DNA from: an uncultured Bacilli bacterium
Lineage (GTDB): Bacteria; Bacillota_I; Bacilli_A; RF39; UBA660
DNA: 32,905 nucleotides
Assembly (NCBI GenBank): GCA_947630415.1
Contig: CANRHM010000003.1
Span: 1-32,905, forward strand
Reading direction: 5' to 3'
The notes beneath the pieces are model-generated. The model had not been told where the DNA came from, searched no databases, and saw nothing but the letters and a program-made list of their open reading frames with translations. Both the position numbers and the translations under genes were made by a program. Below are positions 25,418-32,905 of the stretch, piece after piece. The stretch's first letter is position 1; each line of letters begins with the position of its first letter.

Positions 25418-25924
25418 TTAAGATAATATAAAGGCAACAGTATTGCAAACAACAGCAATAAAGAACAGTACTCCTGTTAATAAATCTGTTTTATCTTTTC
25501 TTACTTTATAGCGACTTAAAAAAGTAACACAGTTATAAGCACATAGTAAACTAACTAAAGAGGAAGAAGGAATGTTTTTAAAAGTTGAAATAATTACTAA
25601 GATAATAAAGAATAAAGTCATGCCTATAATTCCATATTTCATAGATTTTAAATTTACTAATTCTGTTAATTTGATGACATTTTCTTCGCTCTTTTTTTCC
25701 ATATCCTTTTTTTCTATCGTTTCTCCAGCAAGTATATCATTTACACTCACTTCTAATATTTCACTAAGTGGTTTAAGTAGAGACATATCCATTAAACATA
25801 GTCCTCTTTCCCACTTGCTTACAGCATTTTTAGTAATACCTAGTTTTTCTGCTAGTTCTTCTTGTGTCAATTTTTTTAATTTTCTTTGGTTAGCAATAAA
25901 TTTGCCAATTTTTTCTTGATTCAT
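25418..25924 (-). CDS. XRE-family membrane-bound regulator
   Basis: A 168-residue protein: a Cro/C1-type helix-turn-helix at residues 5-60 (LTQEELAEKLGITKNAVSKW is the typical motif), a linker to 95, then three hydrophobic segments (about 96-113, 120-136 and 147-167). This architecture, a DNA-binding domain tethered to the membrane, is common in low-GC Gram-positives and may sense envelope stress. Likely targets are itself and the nearby GNAT gene. A clear AGGAG site (AAGGAGAAAA) precedes the ATG. Confidence 0.75.
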   Translation of the reverse strand: MNQEKIGKFIANQRKLKKLTQEELAEKLGITKNAVSKWERGLCLMDMSLLKPLSEILEVSVNDILAGETIEKKDMEKKSEENVIKLTELVNLKSMKYGIIGMTLFFIILVIISTFKNIPSSSLVSLLCAYNCVTFLSRYKVRKDKTDLLTGVLFFIAVVCNTVAFILS

Positions 25925-26136
25925 ATTTTTTCTCCTTCCAAGAAGAACTGTAACATTTAAATATTATTTTTTAAACATACTAAAAGTTTACTTTTAAAAT
26001 CATTTGTTTTGCTAGATATTATATCACTTTCAGATAGTATTTGATGGCACCTTAGACAAAGAGGTAATTTTATAAATAGTATTTTACTATTTCAACACGG
26101 AATCAAAGTAAATCTATTATATGGAAATTCATCAAT

Positions 26137-26166
26137 TTTAATTCTGTAAGATTCCACGGAATTAAA
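26137..26166. repeat. inverted repeat after rhuM, weak terminator candidate
   Basis: TTTAATTC (26137-26144) and GAATTAAA (26159-26166) form an 8-bp stem just after the rhuM stop. There is no clear T-run, so termination is uncertain. The rest of 25925-26176 is AT-rich with no gene seen. Confidence 0.35.
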
Positions 26167-26176
26167 CTTTTCATTA

Positions 26177-27187
26177 TTAACTCTCTTTTTTTTGTACTTT
26201 TTTACTAATATCTTTTAATGTTTCTAAATACGCTTTTTCCACAGGACTAATTTCTTTTACTTGATACTTTTTATATTCACTTTTTGCTTTTTGTATTGCT
26301 TCTTCATGGCTTATAGCACCAGCGCCTATTAATTTACTTTCCCCTGTTGCAGATAAAATAGAATCTAGTTCTCTTATATAATCTTCCATATACATTTGTT
26401 TATGCCTAATTGCTTGAATTTCAGCAAAATCAAAATATCCTGATACCAAATTATTTAAAACTTTTAATTCTTCTTCTGTTAAATAATTTTTAGCAATAAC
26501 TACATCACTCATAACAGGAATATCCCCTCTGAAGGTTTTAAGTCCCATAAACGGTTTTTCGGAATCTGCTCTTTCATAAATTAATTCGGAGGCAGTATGA
26601 CCATGAGTAGCAAAATGAAGTTTATTTTGGACCATTTTAAAAAACTCAATCGACTTTTCATCTTTAGGATCATAATCAACTGCTGTTGCATATAAATCTA
26701 AAACTTGTCGATAAAGAACTTTTTCAGAAGATCGGATATCCTTTATTCTAGCAAGTAATTCTTTCCAATAATTGCCACCAGCATTGCCTTTAAGACGTTC
26801 ATCATCTAATGTGAATCCTTTTATCATATATTCTTTTAATCTTTCAGTAGCCCACTTTCTAAAATTAGTAGCTATTTTAGATTTAATACGATATCCTAAA
26901 GAAATGATCATATCTAAATTATAATATTTGACCTTTCTTTCTACATTTCTACTTCCTTCGCTTTGAACTGTCAAGAATTCCTTGACAGTTGAATTTTCAT
27001 CTAATTCTTGCTCATTAAATATATTTTTTATATGTAAACTTATATTTTGTTTGGTTGTTTTATATAATTCAGCCATTTGCTGTTGAGATAACCAAACAGT
27101 TTCATTCTCTAGTTTTACATCGATTTTAGTCTCTCCATCCTCTGATTGATAAATAATAATATTGTTAGAAATTTCATTATTATACAT
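26177..27187 (-). CDS. rhuM: RhuM family protein
   Basis: A 336-residue RhuM homolog, full length. Opening residues resemble the family consensus (IIYQSEDGETKIDVKLENETVWLSQQQMAELY), then a KQNISLHIKNIF helix-turn-helix-like segment, a YNLDMIISLGYRIKS motif and the C-terminal domain with GHTASELIYERADS and YLTEEELKVLNNLVS. RhuM was first noted in Salmonella pathogenicity island 3 and is common near mobile elements and restriction loci; its function is unproven. A broken paralog lies directly upstream, a typical signature of an accessory region. Confidence 0.82.
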   Translation of the reverse strand: MYNNEISNNIIIYQSEDGETKIDVKLENETVWLSQQQMAELYKTTKQNISLHIKNIFNEQELDENSTVKEFLTVQSEGSRNVERKVKYYNLDMIISLGYRIKSKIATNFRKWATERLKEYMIKGFTLDDERLKGNAGGNYWKELLARIKDIRSSEKVLYRQVLDLYATAVDYDPKDEKSIEFFKMVQNKLHFATHGHTASELIYERADSEKPFMGLKTFRGDIPVMSDVVIAKNYLTEEELKVLNNLVSGYFDFAEIQAIRHKQMYMEDYIRELDSILSATGESKLIGAGAISHEEAIQKAKSEYKKYQVKEISPVEKAYLETLKDISKKVQKKES

Positions 27188-27262
27188 ATATACATCTCCT
27201 TAAATTGAACAAAATAATTTATTAAAATAATCATACAAAATAAATGTTTTTTCCTTTACATA

Positions 27263-28287
27263 CTATTTGTTTTCTATTTGCTTTGTTTCACTTAATAATC
27301 TATCAAAATCGGATACATAGTTTCTATCTTGTATAACTTTATATTTTTCATATTCAATTTCTGCTTTTTCTACTGCTTGTTTATGAGAAACTGTTCCTTT
27401 TCCTTCTAATACATCATAATGAAAAACTTTTATTGCATTTTCAACTTCTTTTTTCCAATCATCCATATACATTGCAATATTTCTTTCGGCATTATTTTCG
27501 GCTATATCTAAAAATAAATTTACTAAATTATTCAAATTTTTAATTTCTTTTTCATCTAAATAATTTTTGGCAATAGTAATATCTGATTAAGTATCTTCCC
27601 ATCAGGTGATTTATCCCAATTGGTAAGACCCATATTTTCTTTTGTAGAATCAACTCTATTATAAACTATTTCCGCAGCTGTATATCCAGTTATAGCGTAA
27701 TGAAATTTATTTTGAATCGTTTTATAAAATTCCATTGCTATTTCACTATTTTTATCATAATCTATTGAACATTCTGCAAAAATATCTGTAACTTTTTGAT
27801 AAAACATTCTTTCACTTGTACGAATTAATTTAATTCTTTCAAGTAATTTTTGAAAATATTCTTGATCTTTTTTATTGGCTTTCATGAACCTTTCGTCATT
27901 TAAAGCAAATCACTGAACCATATAATCCTTAATAATTTTATTTGCCCAAGTTCTAAATTTAATTGCTTTTTTAGAATTAACTCTAAATCCTATGGAAATA
28001 ATCATATCAAGATTATAATACGGATAAACTCTTTTAACTTTACGAGTTCCTTCATTTTGAACTTGTGCAATTTTTGCACAAGTTGAATTTTCATTTAATT
28101 CTTCATCTTTATAAATATTATTAATATGTCTAATAATACCGCTTCTATCGATGCTAAATAAATTTGCTAAAGCTTCCGTATTTAACCAAACATCTTCATT
28201 TTGAAGTAATACCTCTACTTTAGTATTTCCTTCCTCATCAATATAAAATAAAATATTTCTTTCATTTCCAATTAATTTATCTTTCAC
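27263..28287 (-). pseudogene. RhuM-like pseudogene (one nonsense, one frameshift)
   Basis: Three reading-frame pieces rebuild one RhuM-like protein. Piece 1 (28287-27910, GTG start with AAGGTG) covers the N-terminal half and stops at an in-frame TGA where intact RhuM has Gly (VQ-stop-FALNDERF against KGFTLDDERL; GGA to TGA would explain it). Piece 2 (27906-27556) continues in the same frame through KLLERIKLIRTSERMFYQKV. Near 27585 one base (probably an A in AAATCAG) is missing, shifting to piece 3 (27582-27263), which continues DITIAKNYLDEKE. With both repaired the protein would align end to end with the downstream rhuM. Sequencing error is an alternative for the indel, less so for the nonsense codon. 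Confidence 0.8.
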
Positions 28288-28718
28288 AATTACACCTTCT
28301 CTAAAATTTAAAAAATCATACTCAAATATTATGATTGGATATTTCTCTTATATATTCGAAAATGATAAAATTGATAATTCTTCATATCATCATCCTCTAA
28401 CACCAACTTATCATACATACGTTTTAAGGTCAATTTATTTTTAATAATTTTTTTATTTATTTTTGTCCTATGAAAATAGATTATTTTTCTTAATTAAAAT
28501 CTTTGATTATTGTTAATTTGTAACAATTTATTTTTTTCCAAAAGTATTTTCCAAGCAAATTCCTAGTATATAAAAAATGTCAACAAAAATGTTAACATTT
28601 TCACAAAATTGTGACTACTTTTTTTAATAATCCTATAACTAAATTAATTGCACTCATTATTTCATCATAATTAAAAAGCATTTAAAATAAAATTTCAATA
28701 TATATAAAATTTTTTCTC
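28288..28718. other. 430-base AT-rich intergenic region with operator-like repeats
   Basis: No gene is visible. It holds TTGTTA-N5-TAACAA (28510-28526), two tandem 12-base units AAAATGT(C/T)AACA (28574-28597) with a 16-base perfect palindrome AAAATGTTAACATTTT (28586-28601), and TCACAA-N2-TTGTGA (28601-28614). These could be binding sites for a regulator acting on the RhuM pseudogene side, or remnants of a mobile element end. Confidence 0.4.
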
Positions 28719-30512
28719 TTAAATACATGGATGTGGACAATCACTACATTTATATACTTCTCTTTTTTTAACCAATTTTAAACTTTTATTTTGATTTATT
28801 ACAACTGGTTTTTCCAAACCCTTACATAGTGAAACATCATCTAAATATCTATCCATAGACATAATTTCTAAATGATTTTTTACTAATTGCCATCCCTTTT
28901 CAGTCATGATATGAACAGGAATTCTTATTCCAACTTGAGCTATTGCATTCGGTTCAATGTACTCTTTAATATATTTAGAAGCACAAGACCATATAATATC
29001 GGCATTTTTTAACATTGTTAATGCCGTAGACTCATTTATTCCAGTTGAACATAAACCAAATTTATAGATAGTTATATCATCTTTCTCTAATTCTTTAAGT
29101 TTTTCCATGAATTGATTGTCTTGAGCTGCTAAAGTAACCGCAATACTCTTATAGCCCATTTTTATTGCTTGTTTTACTCCTTCAATTTGATTTATTTCGC
29201 CCGTATATGGAAATACTGGAATAATTCCAGCATCTTTTGCAGTCTTTACTATTTTATCAGATGGACTGGTGTAAAATAATCCTGTCATTCTTTTAACTGC
29301 ACCCTGAGTATTAGAATCATTTGTTGTAATTATGGTCCCTAAATTATTTGATACTATAACCGCGGCATCTAACATCCCAGATTTAAAGCCTGAAGAAATT
29401 GTTTCACTTGCCCCAAACAAGACATTTGCCTCACAAGAATTAAGAGGACGACTCGTATCAAAATATCCAGTTTTAATTACTATTTGATTAATCAATTCAC
29501 ACATTAACTTACTTTGTTTATCGCTATCGCTAACATCTAAACTACTTATTAATTTTTCTGCTAATTCTCCCCCAACTTCCTTTAAAAGTTTTACCATAAG
29601 CGGACAATATTTAATTGGGATTGGTGTTGCTTTAACAGCAGTTAAATTACCATTTATTTTTTGAAGAATTACATAACTGCCAAACATTCTTGTGATATGC
29701 ATTTCTCTTTCAGAATAAAAATCTCTAATAATAGAATTTATATGCTGAGCGATTTGAAAGTTTTTCCAATTATTCCAATCATTAAGATATATGTTTAATT
29801 GATCATTTATAATTTTTATATCTAAAATCTCTGTATTAAAGTGTAGTCCAAAGTTAAATTTTTCTTCATTAAATCTAGTCACAAAGTATTCTACTAAACC
29901 TCCTTGCTGAAAATAGTTATAATAATCTAAGTCTTCCTTCTCCATATCAAAGTATTTTTCGACGTGAGGATTTTTTAAAGGAATAGAGTACATAAATACA
30001 CTTCCAATTTTAGAATAAAAATGTTTTAAAGTCCCACCTAAAATTTCGGTATCTTCTACATTTGTTTTATATAAAGGGATATTATCATTATCAGTTTTTA
30101 AAATCTCTGAAGTATGTTTATGTTTCTGATAATAATCAAGAATTTTAGTTTTTAAAGCATTTTCATATTTTAAACAGTTATCATCATTATATAATTTGTA
30201 ATCAATGTAATCCTTTCTTGATTGATTGACAGCATTTTCATAATCATAATCCATTAATAAGTAATAATAAATACCAATTCGATCCCTTGCCTCATAAGCT
30301 GGAATAATGGTCTCAATTGATACTCCACTCTTTATAATTTCTTGATCATTAAATCCTAACTTTCGATAAATGTCAGTAGCATCGGGTACAAAACCAAATT
30401 TCCAAAAATCAATAAGTAAAGCTTCATTTGTTTTATCAGTAAAACTACCATCTGCTGTTACGTATCCTTTTTTTGTTTCCAAAATATATTTAAGTCCATC
30501 ATGACTTGCCAT
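28719..30512 (-). CDS. DUF2099 (methanogenesis marker 8-like) protein with extra N-terminal domain
   Basis: A 597-residue protein from the ATG at 30512 (AAGGATTTTT site). Residues about 270-556 match the family DUF2099, called methanogenesis marker 8 in archaea: EMHITRMFGSYVIL near 270, IPIKYCPLM at 298-306, VLFGASETISSGF at 364-376, NNLGTIITT, NTQGAVKRMTGLFYTSPS, IIPVFPYTGEINQIEGVK, YKFGLCSTGINES and IIWSCASKYIKEYI. The family's role is unknown. Residues 1-260 are an unrecognised addition, absent from the ~280-residue archaeal form as I recall it. The C-terminus ends in CSDCPHPC (Cys589, 592 and 596), a possible metal-binding tail. It is divergent from a LysR gene that probably controls it. 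Confidence 0.78.
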   Translation of the reverse strand: MASHDGLKYILETKKGYVTADGSFTDKTNEALLIDFWKFGFVPDATDIYRKLGFNDQEIIKSGVSIETIIPAYEARDRIGIYYYLLMDYDYENAVNQSRKDYIDYKLYNDDNCLKYENALKTKILDYYQKHKHTSEILKTDNDNIPLYKTNVEDTEILGGTLKHFYSKIGSVFMYSIPLKNPHVEKYFDMEKEDLDYYNYFQQGGLVEYFVTRFNEEKFNFGLHFNTEILDIKIINDQLNIYLNDWNNWKNFQIAQHINSIIRDFYSEREMHITRMFGSYVILQKINGNLTAVKATPIPIKYCPLMVKLLKEVGGELAEKLISSLDVSDSDKQSKLMCELINQIVIKTGYFDTSRPLNSCEANVLFGASETISSGFKSGMLDAAVIVSNNLGTIITTNDSNTQGAVKRMTGLFYTSPSDKIVKTAKDAGIIPVFPYTGEINQIEGVKQAIKMGYKSIAVTLAAQDNQFMEKLKELEKDDITIYKFGLCSTGINESTALTMLKNADIIWSCASKYIKEYIEPNAIAQVGIRIPVHIMTEKGWQLVKNHLEIMSMDRYLDDVSLCKGLEKPVVINQNKSLKLVKKREVYKCSDCPHPCI

Positions 30513-30558
30513 AAAAATCCTTCTTTCGTTATAAAATTTTTCCCTTTTCAATTGCATT

Positions 30559-30572
30559 ATAAAACAATTTAT
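30559..30572. promoter_or_regulatory. candidate LysR-type operator
   Basis: ATAAA-N4-TTTAT, an inverted repeat that fits the T-N11-A rule of LysR-type sites, lies in the 112-base divergent region between the DUF2099 gene and the LysR gene. A TATAAT (30581-30586) on the plus strand lies upstream of the LysR gene and another (30553-30558, reverse) upstream of the DUF2099 gene. Confidence 0.4.
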
Positions 30573-30624
30573 GATATAAGTATAATATATATTTTTTATA
30601 TTAATTATAAGGGGAATTTATATT

Positions 30625-31512
30625 ATGAATATTAATTATGAATCTTACAAAATTTTTTACTATGTTGCTATGGAGGAAAGTATATCGAAAGCTGCAAATA
30701 AATTACATATTTCCCAACCTGCCGTTACATGGCAAATAAAGTCATTAGAAAATCAATTAAATATAGCTTTATTTACACGAACTAAAAAAGGGGTTTTACT
30801 AACCGAAGAAGGTAAAGTATTATTTGAATATGTAAAACAAGGTGTTGAAAGTTTTACTAATGGCGAAAACATGTTGACTAATATTAAAAATTTAGATTAC
30901 GGTACAATATCGATTGGTGCTAGTACAACTGTAAGTAAATATGTTTTAATGCCATACTTAGAAAAATTTCATGAAAGTTATCCTAACATAGAGATAAAAA
31001 TAATAAATGCTTTAACAGAGAATTTAATAAAAGACCTTAGAAAGGGCAATTTAGATATGCTTGTACTTAATTTGCCTATGAGCGAAACAAAAGATTTAAA
31101 AATTCAAAAAGTTATGGATGTTCAAGACATCTTTGTAGGAAATAAAAAATACTATGAATTAACGAAAGGTAATATTCAATTGGAAGAATTAAATAATTAT
31201 CCTTTGTTGTTTCAAAAAAGTCCATCAAATACTAGAACGTTCCTTAATAACTATTTAAATAAAAATAATATTAAATTAATACCAAAAACAGAAATAGTTA
31301 GCTACAATTTAATTATGGATTTTGTTAAAAGTGGATTTGGAATAGGATATGCAACAAGAGAATTTGTTAAAGAGGATTTAAATAAAACTTTATTTGAAAT
31401 AAAGGTTACACCTACTATTCCATCAAGATATATCGGTATTGCAACGCTTAATAAAACTATACTAAATTATAGTGCTCAAAAATTAATAACCCTCATGATA
31501 ACAAATCGCTGA
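30625..31512 (+). CDS. LysR-family transcriptional regulator
   Basis: A 295-residue LysR-type regulator: HTH at residues 1-60 (SISKAANKLHISQPAVTWQI), a linker helix to about 85, then a substrate-binding domain (GTISIGASTTVSKYVLMPYL at about 93, through to 290). Such proteins are tetramers that bind a small molecule and usually activate the divergent gene, here the DUF2099 fusion. An AAGGGGA site precedes the ATG. The ligand is unknown; CysB- or CysL-like classes cannot be distinguished by eye. Confidence 0.85.
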   Translation: MNINYESYKIFYYVAMEESISKAANKLHISQPAVTWQIKSLENQLNIALFTRTKKGVLLTEEGKVLFEYVKQGVESFTNGENMLTNIKNLDYGTISIGASTTVSKYVLMPYLEKFHESYPNIEIKIINALTENLIKDLRKGNLDMLVLNLPMSETKDLKIQKVMDVQDIFVGNKKYYELTKGNIQLEELNNYPLLFQKSPSNTRTFLNNYLNKNNIKLIPKTEIVSYNLIMDFVKSGFGIGYATREFVKEDLNKTLFEIKVTPTIPSRYIGIATLNKTILNYSAQKLITLMITNR

Positions 31513-31643
31513 TAATTTAAGTTTATTATTTTATGTAATGCAAATAAATCCTCCTCTGATTTTAGATTTTGGTTGGCAGACCATTTTCTATTATATCAAA
31601 GGAGGATTTACTTTTCTTTTAACGCTATTGCTTCTTCAGCTCT

Positions 31644-31665
31644 CACCCGCATAGCGGGTGGTTTT
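31644..31665 (+). terminator. possible plus-strand terminator after the LysR gene
   Basis: A perfect 7-bp GC-rich stem (CACCCGC 31644-31650 with GCGGGTG 31654-31660) has a 3-base loop and is followed by GTTTT. It is about 130 bases past the LysR stop. Confidence 0.45.
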
Positions 31666-31692
31666 ACTATGTTCCTATCCTGGAACATAAAT

Positions 31693-31718
31693 AAAAAAAC
31701 CAGCACGAATGCTAGTTT
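31693..31718 (-). terminator. minus-strand terminator downstream of fic
   Basis: Minus strand: a 9-bp stem with one mismatch (AAACTAGCA with TGCTGGTTT) and a 4-base loop, followed by an unbroken run of T (31699-31693). It would stop transcripts from secA-fic about 260 bases past the fic stop. Confidence 0.55.
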
Positions 31719-31979
31719 ATAATGTAATTATAAAATGTTTAATTGAAACCCCTTGATTTTACGGGGTTTTTGGCATTTTGGGAACAAATTGAATTTTTTG
31801 CATACATTTTGTGCATGTTTTTCGATAATACAGTCAATGGAACATCAGTATTTATAGTATTATCTGTATTATCATTATTTCCAAACATAAACATTTATTT
31901 TATAGAAGTTCCTACTATTTTTAGAAACTTTTCTATTATAAATGATTACAAAACCATTGCGTATCTATTTATAATTATT

Positions 31980-32591
31980 TTATTTAGTATCAATACCTTT
32001 CATAGTATAAGTATTATAACCTTCATATTGATAACTAGCATCAATACCTTTCATATAAACTTCTCTATCATCTATTTTATCAGTCAATGCTTTTTCAATC
32101 AATAATTTGATTTCTGTATCTTTAATAGGACTTCTTTCCATTGCTAATAAATATTCTTCTTTTGAAACTTTGGACCAATCAACTACTTTGTTTAACTCTT
32201 TCTTTAAAATCAAATCTAACCATATTCTTGTGCTTCTTCCATTTCCTTCACGAAAAGGATGAGCAATGTTCATTTCTATGTATTTTTTTATAATGTCTTC
32301 CAAAGTATTTTGAGGCATTTTATCTATTTTCAATAATATGTCTTCTAAATACATAGCGGAAGCGAATCTAAAATTTCCTTTAGCTAAGTTTTCAGTCCTT
32401 ACTTTACCGGCAAATTCATAAACATCTTCAAATAAATATTTATGAATTTGAGATAAACCATTAAAAGTTCCAATTTCAAATTCATTAATCTTATTACTAT
32501 CAAATAATTCTAAAGCTTTGATTTTGGTAATTCTCTCTTCTTCCTTAGATAGTTCTATTTCATTGGTAATACCTAGTTTGTTCTGTAGCAT
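31980..32591 (-). CDS. fic: class III Fic protein adenylyltransferase
   Basis: A 203-residue Fic protein from the ATG at 32591, chosen because AGGTCT precedes it at the right distance. The catalytic motif HPFREGNGRSTR is at 111-122 (His111) and the flap segment NFRFASAMYLED at about 73-84. It closely resembles the compact class III Fic of Neisseria, which carries its own C-terminal inhibitory helix: SYQYEG (S186, E190, G191) fits SxxxE(G/N). It would transfer AMP to a target such as gyrase/topoisomerase and be self-inhibited as an oligomer. The tail beyond the inhibitory helix is extended by a small duplication (MKGID repeated). It starts 5 bases after the secA stop. Confidence 0.88.
   Translation of the reverse strand: MLQNKLGITNEIELSKEEERITKIKALELFDSNKINEFEIGTFNGLSQIHKYLFEDVYEFAGKVRTENLAKGNFRFASAMYLEDILLKIDKMPQNTLEDIIKKYIEMNIAHPFREGNGRSTRIWLDLILKKELNKVVDWSKVSKEEYLLAMERSPIKDTEIKLLIEKALTDKIDDREVYMKGIDASYQYEGYNTYTMKGIDTK
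31989..32055 (-). repeat. 16-base direct repeat at the fic 3' end, period 51
   Basis: The 16-mer ATCAATACCTTTCATA (plus-strand reading) occurs at 31989-32004 and 32040-32055. The 51-base period equals 17 codons and duplicates the MKGID coding segment, lengthening the Fic C-terminus in frame. Confidence 0.8.
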
Positions 32592-32596
32592 TAGAC

Positions 32597-32905
32597 CTAT
32601 CTCCCATGACAATTCTTATACTTCTTGCCGCTTCCACATGGACAAGGATCATTTCTTCCTACTTTTTTAACACGTTTAGGAGTTGCCTTTTTATCGCTCT
32701 TATCTTCGTTCGTAAGTTTTTCTTTAACTACCTCTTTACGTTCAATATTTTGTCTTACTTCAGCACGTACTAAGAACGTGGTAATATCTTTATCAATTCT
32801 TTGTTGCATTTGATCAAAGAGTTCAAATCCTTCCATCGTATAAGCACGCAATGGATCATCTTGTCCATAACCACGAAGACCAATACCTTCTCTTAAATGA
32901 GAAAG
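32597..32905 (-). CDS. secA: preprotein translocase ATPase SecA, C-terminal fragment
   Basis: The last 102 residues of SecA, the ATPase that drives proteins through SecYEG. The visible frame starts LSHLREGIGLRGYGQDDPL, a hallmark of SecA's helical wing/scaffold region, continues through EGFELFDQM, crosses a lysine-rich linker and ends in the zinc-binding tail DPCPCGSGKKYKNCHG that contacts SecB or phospholipid. The gene continues beyond the right edge. In Bacillus subtilis prfB follows secA directly, while here fic follows at 5 bases. Confidence 0.95.
   Translation of the reverse strand, partial: LSHLREGIGLRGYGQDDPLRAYTMEGFELFDQMQQRIDKDITTFLVRAEVRQNIERKEVVKEKLTNEDKSDKKATPKRVKKVGRNDPCPCGSGKKYKNCHGR

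Larger units (their letters stand above)
31513..31979. other. 467-base noncoding stretch with five hairpins
   Basis: Between LysR and Fic there is no supportable gene. It contains an 11-bp inverted repeat (31545-31555 with 31600-31610, TAAATCCTCCT) enclosing 44 bases with a TGGT/ACCA stem; a CACCCGC-ATA-GCGGGTG hairpin (31644-31660); a TATGTTCC/GGAACATA hairpin (31668-31689); a 9-bp stem with a CGAA loop (31697-31718); and AAACCCC/GGGGTTT (31746-31769). Stretches like the last one, with a following TTTTGGGAACAA, are familiar to me from ends of integrative elements, but that is memory, not proof. Confidence 0.5.

Noticed and set aside
27907..27909. Possible reading of TGA as tryptophan (code 4), suggested by the in-frame TGA in the RhuM-like gene
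   Set aside because: RF2 is encoded with its TGA-dependent frameshift, several genes end in TGA, and the intact RhuM paralog has Gly there, so a point mutation explains it better.
31739..31894. Minus-strand 51-codon frame downstream of fic
   Set aside because: There is no well-spaced ribosome binding site, the content is low-complexity (N, D, T), and it overlaps an inverted repeat. It may be the remnant of a lost gene, but coding cannot be supported.
31743..32105. Plus-strand open frame of 120 codons
   Set aside because: It is antisense to the 3' part of fic, begins inside a hairpin, has no ribosome binding site and encodes an AT-driven hydrophobic sequence.
1..32905. CRISPR arrays, tRNA/rRNA genes, transposases, integrases and a DGR reverse transcriptase
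   Set aside because: I looked for regularly spaced repeats, conserved RNA cores and these protein families on both strands and found none; absence by eye is not a formal search.

Overview
The window is AT-rich (roughly one third GC by eye) with dense gene packing, strong AGGAGG/AGGTGAT ribosome binding sites and TTGACA/TATAAT promoters, several with an extended TG before the -10. Gene content (FtsE-FtsX plus a coiled-coil M23 hydrolase, RF2 with a frameshift site, SecA with a zinc tail, tandem YitT proteins, a LafB-type glycolipid glycosyltransferase) points to a Bacillota/Bacilli-type bacterium, probably an uncultured gut lineage of the RF39/Erysipelotrichales kind. That placement is inference. 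TGA is a stop here, not tryptophan.

Layout. 1-1.8 kb (+): a LafB/CpoA-like glycosyltransferase and a minimal nucleotidyltransferase-fold protein, closed by a bidirectional terminator. 1.8-10.4 kb (-): two adjacent operons of largely unknown proteins. The upstream one encodes an unknown 438-residue protein, a MoxR/CobS-like AAA+ ATPase with a long coiled coil, and a protein that looks like a degenerate VWA-type partner. The downstream one, with its own good promoter, encodes a coiled-coil protein with a RelE-like C-terminus, a tiny HTH-like protein and two helical-repeat proteins. 10.5-12.3 kb (+): a membrane-anchored NagZ-type GH3 hydrolase and a lipoprotein.

12.3-14.2 kb (-): the most striking locus, a surface protein with a TasA/SipW-like N-terminus and an FGE/C-type-lectin-like C-terminus. 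Its last ~40 codons are abruptly GC-rich, as in the variable region of a diversity-generating retroelement (DGR) target. No reverse transcriptase or template repeat is in the window. Its promoter has nine consecutive G in the spacer between TTGACA and TATAAT, a classic phase-variation arrangement, so both expression and binding face may vary.

14.2-20.0 kb (-): core block prfB (with a programmed +1 frameshift), two YitT-family proteins, ftsE, ftsX and an M23 peptidoglycan hydrolase, i.e. division and wall-splitting functions. 20.1-32.6 kb: an accessory block lying between prfB and secA, genes that are adjacent in Bacillus subtilis. It holds a membrane protein, a nucleotidyltransferase-like pair, a GNAT-DUF402 fusion, a CutA-like protein, an ElaA-like GNAT, a membrane XRE regulator, an intact and a broken RhuM gene, a DUF2099 (methanogenesis-marker-8-like) fusion protein with divergent LysR regulator, a hairpin-rich noncoding stretch and a class III Fic protein. 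32.6-32.9 kb (-): the C-terminus of SecA, running off the window.
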